Origin: Orthonyx spaldingii
Lineage: Eukaryota > Chordata > Aves > Passeriformes > Orthonychidae
Length of the DNA stretch: 64,000 bases
Direction: 5' to 3'
Assembly (NCBI GenBank): GCA_013397795.1
Contig: VZTJ01003576.1
Location: 430,635 to 494,634 of the forward strand
The translations under genes and the position numbers were made by a program. Shown piece by piece: positions 1 through 12,960 of the stretch. How positions within the stretch are numbered: position 1 is the stretch's first letter; the number at the start of each line of letters is the position of its first letter. The notes beneath the pieces were generated by a model that saw nothing but the letters and a program-made list of their open reading frames with translations, was not told the DNA's origin and searched no databases.

Positions 1-2274
1 ATTTTTTAAAAACTTAGATAGATTATGATTACTGAAAAATATACCTGTATGTGGGCTGGAAAAATACTCTGCTGTGTCTCAACTTAATGCCTTGCCAAAG
101 GGCTGACATATTAAATACTGAATACCAGTTTTATAATGGACTTCATTGTAATTCAGGAATTGCAGAGCTAGCCGGCTTTGAGGGCATAATACCAACTCAG
201 TTTATTATTTGCAATAATACAACATGGTGTGACAAATTGATACTTGAGGTAAGGACCAAATCTTACGTGCAATGGCAATGCAACAGCACTTTCAGTAGTT
301 GTTTAGAACAAAGACTAAACTGATGTTTAATATGACTCCAAAACACTTTAGGTGGTTTTGAAAATCTTACATGTAGTCTTGTGTTGTAAAACAGATAGAA
401 ATCCGTGATCACAGAAATGGATTGTTTTCTGAAGCAGTTATGTATTTGTGATAGATAAGCAGCACCTGCTAAATGCATTGTGATTTTTTGAGAAACAGAA
501 AAGGTGCAGGGCCTGATCCTCTGCTGTGGCAGATCTCTGCTACATGGACATTAAAACCTGGGTAAAGTGACATTCAGTCTGTCAGGAGTGTGCTGCATTA
601 ATTTACTATTTGAACAAGATGACTGTTTGAGTTTCTAGGCAAGGAGGAATTGGGGTCATGACAATTTCATAGCTGGTTTCCAAGTTTAGCTTTAGATACA
701 TATGCTAGCAAGTTGGCATAAATTTAAGCTGGCAGAATGCAAGAGGCCTAAACTCCATGTCAGAAAGGGCATGTTAGACAAATTAACCTACATGAAATTA
801 GCTCCCAAAATTATTCAAGAATTTTACTTTATATAAACATTGGATTAGAAACAGTCATGAGAGCTGACTGTATCTACACTAGCAAGTATTGTGGAGCACT
901 AGGAACAGACCTGAAGGACAAAACAGCAACTGTTGAGTACTCAGCACTGACATTATTTGTATTTCTGTGGGTTTGACTGTGGACAGGCTCTCGTCTGGTC
1001 CTGTGGGCTGGCTGCCCTTTGGAACATGGAGTTCAGAAGGGAAACTCCTAGAGAGCAGTCTGCTCTCTAAGCCTGCTCTGCCAGGCTTTGCTTCTGAACT
1101 GAGACCTTGATCCAAATTAAAACACTATAACAGATGAATAGCATCTGAATCTACTATTTTGCTGAAACAAGTAAATGTTTCAATCATAATTACTGTGCTA
1201 TGAGCTGTATGAACCTTTAATTCTTTTCTGTGCAGCCTCCAAGGTCAATTTGAAAGTTGCAGGAAGTTAATTGAAATGAATCCTGATCTTTAAAGAAAAG
1301 CTTTGAGTAGATAGTTTTGAGTCCTGAAAACACCTTGTTGGAGTGTCAGCAAGTAGGAAAAGTCTTAAATCTCGTATTTACCACTGTTCTATCACTGTTC
1401 TGGACTGTCTGTCTGCTGAACATACAGGTTTTTCAGTTAACTTCTTGAGGCACACGCATCTCCCCAGGCAGTGCTCAGGAAAACAGGTACTCAGGGCTCA
1501 ATTCAGTTGTCTACACTGAATTAATTTGGTGTGACTGAGATGTCCTGCAGCACATGAGAAGCTCTCATAGGGGTGGTGGAAATGTGGGAGACCTGTGCTC
1601 TTTTGGAGCAGCGGTAGGAAGCCAAGAGCAATACCACAGAACATGTCAAATGCTATTAATGCAAATGTGTCAGCCAGTGAATTTAATACCCACATTTTAT
1701 GCTTTGTTGCACTATGTTTATTAGATGTATAAATTGTTATTTGTGTATAACCCCCAAATTCATACAGTTAGCAATGCTGAAAGCAGTGATGTTCCACTGT
1801 GAAATGATAAGACACATGATTGTATCATAAAATAACACCTCGTGATGATGATGGTTCACCATGCATTTGAATGAGTAGTTAGCAGGGATTTGTCATATTT
1901 ATGACTATTGAAGTGTCCTTTTTACTTGCTCCTTTTGTGTTCACTTTTGGACAGTAGCTGGCTTTCTTTTGTGTTGTTTTGGTTTTTTTGTGGTTTGTTT
2001 TTTATTAAGCAAAATCTTCTCCATTAGTTTGTTTCACCTTTACTAATTTTAAGTTTACAAAGTCTTATTTCTGCACAGCAGCACAGTTCTAGTGCAAGAT
2101 TCTGTATCACATCTACATCTTTTGTTGCCTCTTTTTTTTTCTGCTTGTCAGCAGTTTAGTGTTTTAAGAAAAGATTTATTCCACTATAAATGTACTTTTT
2201 GACATTACTATTCCATTAAAATTAGAGTATGTATGTTCCCTTTCTAAGACATTTGTTTCATAATTCAACCAGTG

Positions 2275-2327
2275 GATGTCATGATCTTGGAGGTCTATTC
2301 CAAACAATGATTCTATGATTCTATGAT
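2275..2327 (+). mobile_element. CR1 LINE 3'-end fragment
   Basis: Only the last ~53 bp remain: a gatcttggaggtct-like segment followed by two copies of the ATTCTATG tail repeat that ends avian CR1 elements. This is a strongly 5'-truncated copy, as is usual for CR1. Confidence 0.85.
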
Positions 2328-3282
2328 AAGATACTGAGCTTTTTAGAAATTTTTAAACCATGCTGGATCTTTAAACGTGTTTTCTAAGAGTAGAACGTCC
2401 ATTCATTTGCTTCAGTTTGTTTTGCCTCAGTCTAGTATTGATTTTAGTCAGGTACTGCTACCCATCTGTAGACCAGTTAGATTTAAGTGCATTCTTGAAG
2501 GTTGGAATATGCTTGAAATGGCTCTCTGAAAAGAGATATGAATTGCCACAAATATACCAAAACTCAAGGATTTGACCACAGATAATGCTATTTCCTCTCA
2601 AAAGATATATTTGGTACAGAAAGGAGGTGTATTGACTTTCCTCAACTGGACAGATCAGAACATGTTTAAAGTATTTCCTGCAGAAAAGATAATGCAATTT
2701 TTGTTATGAGGAGCAAACGATAAGCTTAAATTCCTAGTCAATCTTAGTTATTAATAACAGAATCAAATACCGCAGCATGTTTGGAAACTGTCCACCTGGC
2801 ATGTCTCATTTTCTGTAAAGAGCAACTAGAATGAGACACTTATTTGCAGCATACTTCACTTTCACAGCAAATCCTAATGTTGGTGACATTTAAAAAAATA
2901 AATTTTTGCAATAATGCCATTACAAAGCCATTTAGGCTTGATATGAGTAGCAGAGGTTATTATTTTCTGTAGAAATACCAGATTTCTTTTGGAGGAGAAA
3001 ACTGAAATACATTTGTTAAATGTACCATAAAAGCACGGTTACCCAAGGTTTTTAATTTTCCTTTTTAGCAGTCCAGTTTGATGAATTGTCCTGATTAGCT
3101 CTGAGGAAATTCATTTTAAAATTAGGTGGGACTCGAAAGGAGAAAAATAGTGACATGCTTGGGAGTCGTTACAGGCTGAATCATATGAAGAATTAGATGT
3201 GTCAGCTAGGAAGAGGCACATTTATTTAGTTCGTTTTATTTACCTCACACCCAGGATCATGATGACTGGTTTATTAGTGAAT

Positions 3283-3342
3283 TTAAAAAGCTAATACCAT
3301 TGCCTAACCCATTAAAAAAGCTAGTATCATTGCGTAACCCAT
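3283..3342. repeat. 30-bp tandem duplication
   Basis: Two adjacent copies with period 30 (3283-3312 and 3313-3342) share the cores aaaaagcta, catTgc and gtaaccca-like text with a few substitutions. This is a small local duplication of no known function. Confidence 0.85.
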
Positions 3343-3344
3343 GC

Positions 3345-3720
3345 AGTGGCCCAAATCTCCCTCTGTTGTCCTGCATCCCATGCCCACGGTAGGTTTCCTC
3401 AGCTCACACGGGAACAGTGCCAGCAAGTCTCTCACGGGAGTGGGCTGGTGATGGCACATGCCAGGAGAGAGCAAAGTGGGCTCTGCCAGCCCTCACCTGC
3501 TCTTAGCTGCTGAAGAGGACTAAAATCACAGGCCTGATCTGGAAAGAGACTGAAGCAGGAGGCTGGCTGCTGCAGACCCTGCTGGGGCACTCTGGGCATG
3601 GGTACAGGCGTCTACAGCATGTTTGGGGTCAGCAGCGAGATGCCAGGGACCCCACGCATCCCAGACCACTGTGTGAGGCCCTGCATGGTTTAGGACTTGT
3701 GCAGAAAGGCTGCTGCAGTG
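3345..3720. other. GC-rich block in AT-rich intron
   Basis: About 375 bp of G/C-rich sequence lie between the two small tandem duplications. I see no coding potential or repeat match. Confidence 0.5.
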
Positions 3721-3906
3721 CTGTTTAAGTTGTCTAAATTCTTTTATTGGAGCTGGCTCTTGGTTGTCTCTGGCTAGTCAGCAGTAATAATTGAGATAAC
3801 AGAGATAATGACTTTGAGTAGCTCACTTCTCGAGCTGCACATTTTGAAGAAAGGAGGGAAAATGTATGTTGATAAAAAACAGCCTCCTGCTTCAGTTCTG
3901 TAAATC

Positions 3907-3982
3907 AGCAACAACAAAACAACTAAGGAATGTTACAGTAAAGTAGCAACAACAAAACAACTAAGGAATGTTAAAATAAAGT
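3907..3982. repeat. 38-bp tandem duplication
   Basis: Two adjacent 38-bp copies (3907-3944 and 3945-3982), each starting agcaacaacaaaacaactaa, differ at only two positions near their ends. The near identity suggests a fairly recent event. Confidence 0.93.
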
Positions 3983-6900
3983 CAGGATGTAGACTTAAAT
4001 GTGAGTCCCTTCCTGCAGTGCAGTCTGGGCTGCAAATGGCAGGCTACTGAAAGACATTCTCCATGTTGTCATGCATTTCAGCTCCTTAATTTGGCTATTC
4101 AGTTTGAACTACAAGTGCCACAGTCTCAGGATTTTTAAACCTCTTGACTAATGGAATAGATGGCTTCAGCACTGTCCTATGACAAAAAGGCATGCTCCAG
4201 GGTGTGCCAAATTAACTTCATTTCTTTAATTTAAGGGCCACACGTTGCTGGATGAAATTCAACATGGTTGGCTAATAATAATAATAATATAATTTCTTTT
4301 TTTTGCTTTATTATATCTGCTAAATACAAATTTACCTGCAGAGTTCATCCAAGAGGAAAAATACCAACAATCTTAGCATCTAAGAGAAAAGGGGTTTTTT
4401 TCCTTACAGCAGTTCTTTTTCTTCATTAGTCATTATTTTAAGAGACTTATTTTAAATAAATATAACTAGTTCCTTTCTATGGCTCCAGAGATTATATTTT
4501 ATAATTATCCTTTGAACATTTATAATCTTTTAATAGCTGGGTTTTTTTCTAGACAACATGACAATAATTGCTAGATTAAAAAAAAAGAGCAGTTTGATCA
4601 AGCTTGAATGCTGGCTTGATCCTATTTCTGTTGAAGTCAGGGAGACTTCTTCAGTAAGAAGAGAGTTGGAATTTGCTTAATGATTGTTTCTTTTCTCCCG
4701 CCAAATCCTCTTTCACTCATCCAAGACAGCAAAGAGTTCTGCTTTCAATCACAGTGCTGTAAATCTGGTCTAACTGCATTGACTCAATGGGCTTATTTTT
4801 GTAGAGATCAGTATAAGTGAGAGAAGGATTTATCCCAGTTGGATTCATGCTTCTTGTTAGTGAGGCAATGTACTATATAATTGGTGCTATCAATAAGACT
4901 TTCCCAGTATTGATTTCTTTTTCAGAATGGAAACAGATGGAATATATCAGAGGCTCTAACTGATATGAAATGTACAGTATCTCACAAAAAAAAAAAAAGA
5001 AGAGTTTTTATTTGGCTGGGGCCAAATTTTAATCTTTTATCTTGACATTTAAAAATAGCAACAAAGTGACATGTATCACTATCCATTGCTCATTTTCTGT
5101 TGTTTAACTGACCTAGAAGTTGTGACTGCTGACAGATGTGTAACTGTTTGAAGGGTTGGATCCTAAAGTAGGAAGTGCACAAGGTGCTGCTTATTATTTA
5201 CAGCACCCAGGAAGTGCTATAGTTAGAATATTAGAAAATGCACAGTTTGAATCTTAATCAACTTATAGTTCATGACAGAGAAGAATGTGAATATAACAGC
5301 AAAATCTGACAAAATTCACATGCTCATAGCTTCATTGAGAATGGGATTTTAGCTTGAAAAAGTTATAGCTGAGATAACAAATGTTCTCCAGTATAGTTAT
5401 AAGAAAACAGGGAAGGAGAGGGTCTTTTACAGACAGATGAGAGAGGCTTAATATAAGATATTAGAAGGAGCCTTATATTGTTTAACTCTGTGGGAAAACA
5501 GTTTTGAGTGCTTGCTTTGGTAATCTGGGAGCTCTCAGGCGATCTCAGTTACTACATTTTAGATCCAAGATTTTTTTGGCATGGATTTTTATATGGCCTT
5601 TGACATATTTATTTTTGCTGCAGTTTTTCCAAACCAGCAGGGACCATGCTTAGACTGTACTTAGAAATCTGGAATATGTTCAAACAATAAAAGAGGGAAA
5701 AAGATAATTTTGTTCTTATAAGTTCTGGTGTACAAAATAGCTAAAGGAGCCACTGATTTATGTGCTTGACACCACCTTTGTATTTTTGCAGATTTATATG
5801 TATGTATATAGATTTTAACTGTCTGTTTTTCACCTGTGTATGTGTTACAAGAATTCATGCAACATGAATTAAGTATGTGTGTCCTATCTGATATGTCATT
5901 TGTGAGGCAAGAACCATTGCACCATGTCATTTAGAGATTATAACAAATTCAGGAAGTTGAAATTACTCATCTTTACAAAAAGAATACAAAATTAAATTCT
6001 GATTTGAGCATGCCATTTCAAACCACCTTGGTTCTCATTAGGGTTCTGATAATCTAATGTTAGGTTCATTACCATCTAAAATTATTGCTATCTGCTGCCT
6101 TTTGTTTTGGTTCAACGTCCAGAATTGTTCCACGTGATGTCAGTAATTACTGAGGCTGCTTTAGGAAGATACTCAAAGACATGGCAAGAAAAGAGGATCA
6201 AGCCAAGTTTAGATTTGTTATGTGGTTGTACATGTGCGTCAGAAACTACATTTTAGTAGTGTATCTGTTTACACTTGATGTTTCATAGGTTCCAGAAAAG
6301 GAGGAATTATGCTGCAAGATTAGGAAAACAAATTAAATATAGTCTTGAATCATTCAAGATTGAAAGAAACAACTCCTCGCTGTATGAGGATGAAGCTTCT
6401 GTTGTATTTAATAATTTTTTACTTCAATTTCTTTTAAAGACAATAGATACTCTTTCCTTTGTAGAACCTACTCCTCTTCCATGCAAAACAGAATAAAACA
6501 AACACTCACACCTGCTGAAAATGAATGTTACTGACCCCAAATTACATTACAGGTTATAAAACTTGAAACAAAAAGATATTTCAAGCTATTTACTGTAGTA
6601 ATCTGTTCTGCTAAATTTTTCTTCTTTTTTCGTAAATGAATAAGGCTCTATTTGCACCCCAAGAGGAAGGATGAAGCGAACTTAATTTCTACTGTTTGCT
6701 TTCATATACCTCATTATTAACATTTCACTAGTTAAATGAGATATTACAAGAATATAAACATGAAGTAGACATCCAGAGTAGTTTTCTGTAATAACGTAAC
6801 ACTACATAACAACCTGATCCATCATAAAATAGTTATAGCTTTGAGGCAGCCTGAATCCACTAATGGGACCCAACACTGTGGGTAATGTTGTGTCTCAGTT

Positions 6901-7898
6901 GTGTTTGGCAATGTTAAAAAAAAGTGGATATGAGAACTAAGACATATAGGTGTGATGGTGGGTGCTGAATGTGAAGTATTTGAAAGATATTTTCTATTCA
7001 ATAATTTTATTTATCTTAAAAATTCCAATCTTGGTTGCCAGAAGCAGATGCTTTTGAGAATTTTGATAATTTCCTCACTTTGTTTGTTTGCTTGTTTGTG
7101 GTTTGTTTGGTTTTTTCCCCTAGTACACATGCCCACCTTCTTTTAGAAGCTTGTATTCTTTTAGAGACAGATGAGACTTATTTAGAGTAAATCAAAACAG
7201 AATCTCTGGCTAGACATACAATAGATCCAATAGATCTTGTGTGTTTTAGCTTCTGATCCATCCAATTAAAGGACTTTTAATGTTCTGTGGTTGGAATTAG
7301 AAGGAAGTAGCAAGAACCTAGAAAATGTCAGAGTTCTCAAATATATGCATATTTACTGGAGTACTTAACATTAAGAAAGACTAAGGAAAATCAAATTGAA
7401 ACCTATGAAAAAAGAGCTGTTCATTTTGGCTTTTGCATGAAGAAATGAATAAGTATTGAGTTTAATGCCAGTAACTGTCAATTTGTGGAAGCAGCTGTAA
7501 ATCAAGTACTGTTTTATTATATTGCTGCACATTTGGAATAAGTTGGGTTACTGCAGTGGGAATTATTTTAAATTTATAGTACTGAAAACGAGAATATGAT
7601 GTTTCCTGAAATCACTAGTCAAAGTTTATGACAAAAGCCAGAATTTATTAAGGAGAAGAAAAAAGAAGAGAAAAAAAATCAATGCTAGAATCAAATATCA
7701 AGAGATTACAGTAAATAGACTTGGACTCTTATTTAGTTCTGTTATGAATGGATATTATGGGGTTTAAATAAGTTTCTACCTCTGCTTAGGCCTATAGCAA
7801 TAGATAGTAACTTACTGAGGCGGCCTGCACCCCAGAACCCACTTCCATTCGCAAGTTCTTTTAATAATGGCTGATTCGGTGTATTATAGAATAAATAA

Positions 7899-7904
7899 TT
7901 TATT
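7899..7904 (-). terminator. Putative LTR polyadenylation signal (copy 1)
   Basis: AATAAA is present on the minus strand about 310 bp downstream of the putative TATA box, as expected for the end of an LTR R region. The same spot also reads AATAAA on the plus strand at 7890-7895, so the signal alone does not settle orientation. Confidence 0.4.
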
Positions 7905-8215
7905 CAATAGACACCAATTGAACAGACAAGAGACTTAAAACAGAATATTGCTACACAGGGAAAAGAAAAAAATATTAATAGTTAAATATACAGTGCACAT
8001 TTACAAATACAGCTAGTGGAAAAAAGTAGTATAATTAGGATTCAATGTATCTTACCATCCAATTGTTGAAGGATGTTCACATACATCAGATCCTACGTCT
8101 CCCAGTCTCCGGAGAAGTTACCACAAGGTTCGCGACTTTCCTTGGGGAGAAATTATCTCCACACATTCGTAGAATGTGCAAGAGAAACTTCTGACTTTGT
8201 GGCAGATAGGTGATA

Positions 8216-8223
8216 CTTTTATA
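8216..8223 (-). promoter_or_regulatory. Putative LTR TATA box (copy 1)
   Basis: The minus strand reads TATAAAAG about 180 bp from the 5' end of the LTR, a normal U3 position. It is conserved in copy 2 at 50287-50294. It would drive transcription antisense to GUCY1A2. Activity is unknown. Confidence 0.5.
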
Positions 8224-9039
8224 GAACAAAAGACATGCCTTCTGTCACGTACACGTTTTTTATCTCTTCTCCCATCTGTCCTCCAGATTCCTGGCATGGG
8301 GTCTGGTCAGAGTCCTGGTGCCAGGGTGTGACCCCCTGGTGAGTTGCTATGCCACCTATGCATCTCAGTGGGAGGAAGGAGGGGGAATCATCCTGCCACA
8401 AGTTCTTAGTCTTATTTTGCTAGGTTTAAGTGCTGCCATTTATTTTGAATAATATGGAGGAAGGAGAACGAGAATCAAAGCAGCTAGAGACAAGTATGAT
8501 GTCTGAACTGTTAGAAAAGCAAGCTCCCTTTCCAGATTAAAGATGTTTTTGCGAGATAATACAGATAGCAGATTGGTGTTGATTACCAGTAAGTATAGTA
8601 AGAGAGAAGATACTTGGAAATTGGCCTCAGATCACCTGGAAAATTCAGTACCCAAAAGAGATGAAACCAGATTCTCTGGAGGCATTAAAACTTTTTACTC
8701 CCACTGTCGAACAAAGACTAATGACAGTCATCCCATCAAAGAGTTTTCCAACTGTTTTTATAAGAAAGGGAAAGGTATTAGTGGCTAAGTCAAAAACAAA
8801 TTACAGAACACCAAAAATTAGCTGCATTGAAACAAAGCTGAGAACTTCTCACAGCAAAGCTGCTTAAATGGGAGAGAGGTTCTGCTTTTGCCGACTGAGC
8901 TCCCAGTGTGACTTTGTCATTAGCATCCTATGTGGGGTATTTAGCTTTCTAGCTGGGTCAGTTTGGAGTACTGATCTCTTCCTCCTCATCTCAAGCAGCA
9001 GCTTCTTAAGACTTCTTAAAGATAGCTCTCGTGGAAAAA

Positions 9040-9117
9040 AACCAGACCCACAACACAACAGCAAAACCAAACAAACTCCCAAAACCATTTTCAAAAACCC
9101 CTGTAAAACCAAACATG
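9040..9117. repeat. A/C-rich low-complexity tract
   Basis: Repeated aaaacc/acaac text without a fixed unit. The open frames crossing it are low-complexity and not genes. Confidence 0.6.
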
Positions 9118-11801
9118 TCTCCTGAGCACAAAATACATCAGCAGCCCTGGTGATTCAGTCTGGGCTCTCTGGTGTTGGTCAGCAGCAAGCAGAGGGCAGG
9201 AGAATAGAACAACCATAGATTAGACTAACACAGCAAATCTAGTGCTGTAATTGTAGTGTTATCACAGTGCCAGTAAAAAGTACATTATTAAGCTCCTTTT
9301 GAAAAGAACACATGCTATTCCAAGGTTGATGTATGAATAAGCATAGGTAAATCATTACTTCTGTGTGAGGAATTCAGCCTGCCTAATCATGATGTAAGTG
9401 TGTAAAGCTGATGCTGTTTGCCAAATTGCAGGCTGTTCATGGAACTGATTGTTTAATGAGAGTGATAGCACAGCAACATCAGCATGAGAAAATAAAGCAT
9501 GTAGCATTTGCTGGTCTAACCAAGAAAAATATGGTCTGATATTACCTGGGTAGGTGTACAGAAGTCCAAATGAAGACAAAGAGGGGGAAATCACTTTGGC
9601 ATTATATAGCCTAAGCAAAGGAACCAGTCTCTGTTAGCAGAATGCCAGCCAGGTTTGATAAAGAATTTTCAGTGGAAAGCTATGCCCAGAATTCATATGA
9701 AATGGATTTTTAGAAGTCTGCTGTGTTGCAGACACATAGGACAAAGACATTTATATTCTTCTTGGCCAAATATCATTAAGTGAGATATAATTATAACCTG
9801 AACCTGACTTCAATCTGATGGTATCTGAAAATATAATTTTCTTAATCTAAGAGATATTCCTTTAAGTTATGCAACCTTACCACCTTTTTTGATTGAAAGT
9901 GCTTGTTTCAATAAAACCATAACTTTTATATTTTATCACTTTAGTTACTCATTGTAGGATTGAAGAGTTTTGAATTTGAGTCCACATGGATACATATTTT
10001 GTTTTATCCTTTGGCTTAAGTAATGTCTACCTGTGAAATACATTTCTTTCCCTTTTCTGACACAAAAAGATATTTTGCTGGGGTATTTTTGACCAGCTAC
10101 TGTCAGTGTCTTCTGCAGCTATTAAGAATGCATCTCCCAATCTTACCTTAGGGAGGGACTATTTTTGAGGGTGACTGAAGAGCTTGCTAAAGTCAGCATT
10201 GTTGGAACTGTGTGGCTGCAACAGCTTTAAATATGAAACTGTCAACAACTATCAAAACCAGTAAAGTTTAAAATACATTTCTCAGATATGTTGCCAGTTT
10301 GAATTTTCACTCCAAAAGAAATAATTTGCAGGTTGTTTTACTAATTAATTTCAGTGTTGGGGTTATTTCTGGAAGATGTATTCTGTTACAAACTAAAATA
10401 TTTGGAACAATCTTGCATCTCCAAAATTTCTCATTTCTTGTGTGATCTGATTTTAATACAAAATCAGAAATTTTACGTTCTATAATAAGAATGTCCTGAT
10501 ATAACAGACTAAATGTTAAGGCACTGTGAGACAGCAGTGGTGTTGTCATTTCTTATTCTGCAAATCCAAGACAGTTTTCTTGCTAATGTTGATTTACAGA
10601 CATGAAACTCAAAGATTTGATTGACTTTTGCAGAATTTAGGCATTTGGTGATTTGAAGTGAGCAAGGCAGCATATGGAAGCTGATCTCTGGAAAGCTTTT
10701 ACAGAAGAAGCTTTGTTTTAACTTTTCTCTTGACTTCAATTGTTAACTGCTTTTGTGGAATATGAGCATTAAGATGTTGTGAACCTTTGCAATCAGTGGA
10801 GAACACATTTTATCTATATGGTCATCCATGTTCAAATAGTGTATCATTTCAGAGCATAGGAAAAAGCTGCAGTGAAATTCTCTACATAGTTAAGTTGGCT
10901 GTTTATCCATTTATTTCACTATGTCAAGATTTTAACTCTGGGGGCTTAAAAGCAATTGAAATGCATTGGTAATCTGTGATCATTTAACATACTTCAGTTG
11001 GGTTATTGTGTGTGAAATACAAAGGTGTTTTTGATTGACTGAGGGGCCACCAACCAAAACAGAAAGGAAAGAAATTTCTTTCTTCCATCTTTTCACAAGT
11101 CGCTAATACATCAAAATGAATTTTGATAAACAATTTTTGCCTGTTGAGCAAAGGGTGTTATTTCCTTTCACAAACATGTGTGGGAAGAAATTGGGGAAAA
11201 TGGTTAGTTACACTGTTTAGCTATGACTGACAAATCACGAATGTCATCAGAGAGTTGTTTTCGTCAGACTTTCCATTTATTTCCACTGATACAACATATA
11301 CTTGTATATATCGGTAGATATGACCTAGAATGTTTTGTGTGCTACAATGAAAGGTGAACGTATTTTGTTCATTTGAGAAAGGAGGGGTTTTCCACTTATT
11401 TGTGACCCTGTGTCCTAGACCGTGCTGCTCTCAGAAACAGCCTCCCTGTTAATTCCATATGACTTCAAATTAGGCTTTGCATTGCTAAAGCGCAAGAGCA
11501 TCACTTCTGGAGAGCCGTTAGTTTTGAAAGCAATTGGAAAACTTGTTTAAACAAAAGATCTCATACTGTCTTGTAAGAAAATTTGTGTCTTAACACAGAA
11601 ATAGGCAATCATCAGTCTGCTTTTCTGTGTCATCTTTTCTTACCTGAAGCTGGGTAATCATCAGCATTTTCTCTCATTTTCTCGACAGATATAAGAATAG
11701 TTTATTTTTAAGAAATCAACTGATCTGTGAATAATGCCATTGGTTTAAATCAAAAGACTGTTGCAGTGTGATTAAGGACTAAATTTTACTGTCTTTTAAA
11801 A

Positions 11802-11872
<71 letters not shown>
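11802..11872. repeat. (ATT)n trinucleotide microsatellite, about 23.5 units
   Basis: An uninterrupted run of ATT covers about 71 bp, preceded by an A/T-rich stretch and ended by atggaat. It is long and pure enough that length variation between individuals is likely. Confidence 0.97.
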
Positions 11873-12699
11873 GGAATATTGTGCAATAATTGATTATTTG
11901 AGAGAATTAGTTTAACTTATTTCAGCATTATAAATAAATCATATGATCTTGAGAATTCCAACATTCTGTATTCTCAGTACATCAGTCAGTGTAATTTTAA
12001 CGGTTAGAATTTTATTTCATAGAATCATCAGCCTGATGATGCAATAACATTTAATATTCCTTTGAGTGTTCTCTATAGTCTTAATACTTTATTAAAAGAT
12101 TATGAAAAATAATGCAATTACAAAAATTAAGCATTCTGGAGGACACCTTGTCTAACCAAATATTACAAGTTATATTTGATAACTAGGGAAAGATTCCTTG
12201 GTTTTGTGTTTGTGTTCATTTGAGTACTACGAAACATAATCAGATAATGCTCAGAATAGAGGATTTCCAGTGTAAATGTGTAGCGAAAATCTACATATTA
12301 TAGGATATTACAGCACTCTAGCAATATCTGGTATCAGTGCAAAATAATTTTACCTTAATATAGAGCCGTGTATTACTAGGCCCCTCACTGGTCTTATTGC
12401 TGGTTGAATCCAAGTAGATCCTGACTTGGGCTGAAGGAAGAGACTATTTATGAGAGTCTGCGCATGTAAATGAAGTACATGAGTCAATGATAGGCCATGT
12501 AAACCCAAATAAATGAAAATGCAGAACAGCTACTGAAAACACATGTATTACAGATTCTCAGTAAAACTTAGCCCAAAGTTTTAGCCGAAAAAGCTGGAGA
12601 TTTCCAGGTAAAATCTGAAGAAAATAAGGCACACTAATTTCCACAAAGAGAATGTTTTCTTTTTGGCTCCTCTCATGGGACCATTTTCATGGGAGACTG

Positions 12700-12960
12700 T
12701 AGGCAGGGCTCTCCTCCTCAGCTGCACAGGGGAGAGAAAATTGTGGGTCAAGATAAGGACGGGGAGAGATCACTCACCAGTTACTGTCATGGGCAAAACA
12801 GACCTGACTTGGGGAAATTAGTTTAATTTATTACTAATCAAATCAGAGGAGGATAATGATAAGTATAACCAAATCTTAAAACCTTCTCCACTGCTTCTTC
12901 CTGGGCTTAACCACTCCTGAATTCTCTACCTCTTCCCCTCCTTCTGACTCTTCCAAAGGG
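12700..12960. repeat. Fragment of a dispersed avian repeat, possibly LTR-derived
   Basis: The segments tcatgggcaaaacagacctg, acttggggaaattagtttaa and tttattactaatcaaatcag, followed by a C/T-rich stretch, match a repeat I recall as frequent in bird genomes. Its class and true ends cannot be set from this single copy. Confidence 0.4.

Larger units (their letters stand above)
7740..8400 (-). mobile_element. ERV solo LTR, copy 1 (661 bp, 5-bp target duplication)
   Basis: The element runs from TGTTATG to CCTGCCACA, so it has TG...CA ends, and is flanked by the exact 5-bp direct repeat agttc at 7735-7739 and 8401-8405. A near-identical copy sits at 49809-50471 with different flanks, which fixes both boundaries. 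There is no internal retroviral sequence, primer-binding site or polypurine tract beside it, so this is a solo LTR left by recombination. The minus orientation is inferred from a TATAAAAG box (8216-8223) followed about 310 bp downstream by AATAAA (7899-7904), both on the minus strand. A 5-bp duplication fits ERVL-like (class III) elements, but the family cannot be named from sequence alone. Its open frames are short and non-coding. Confidence 0.9.
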
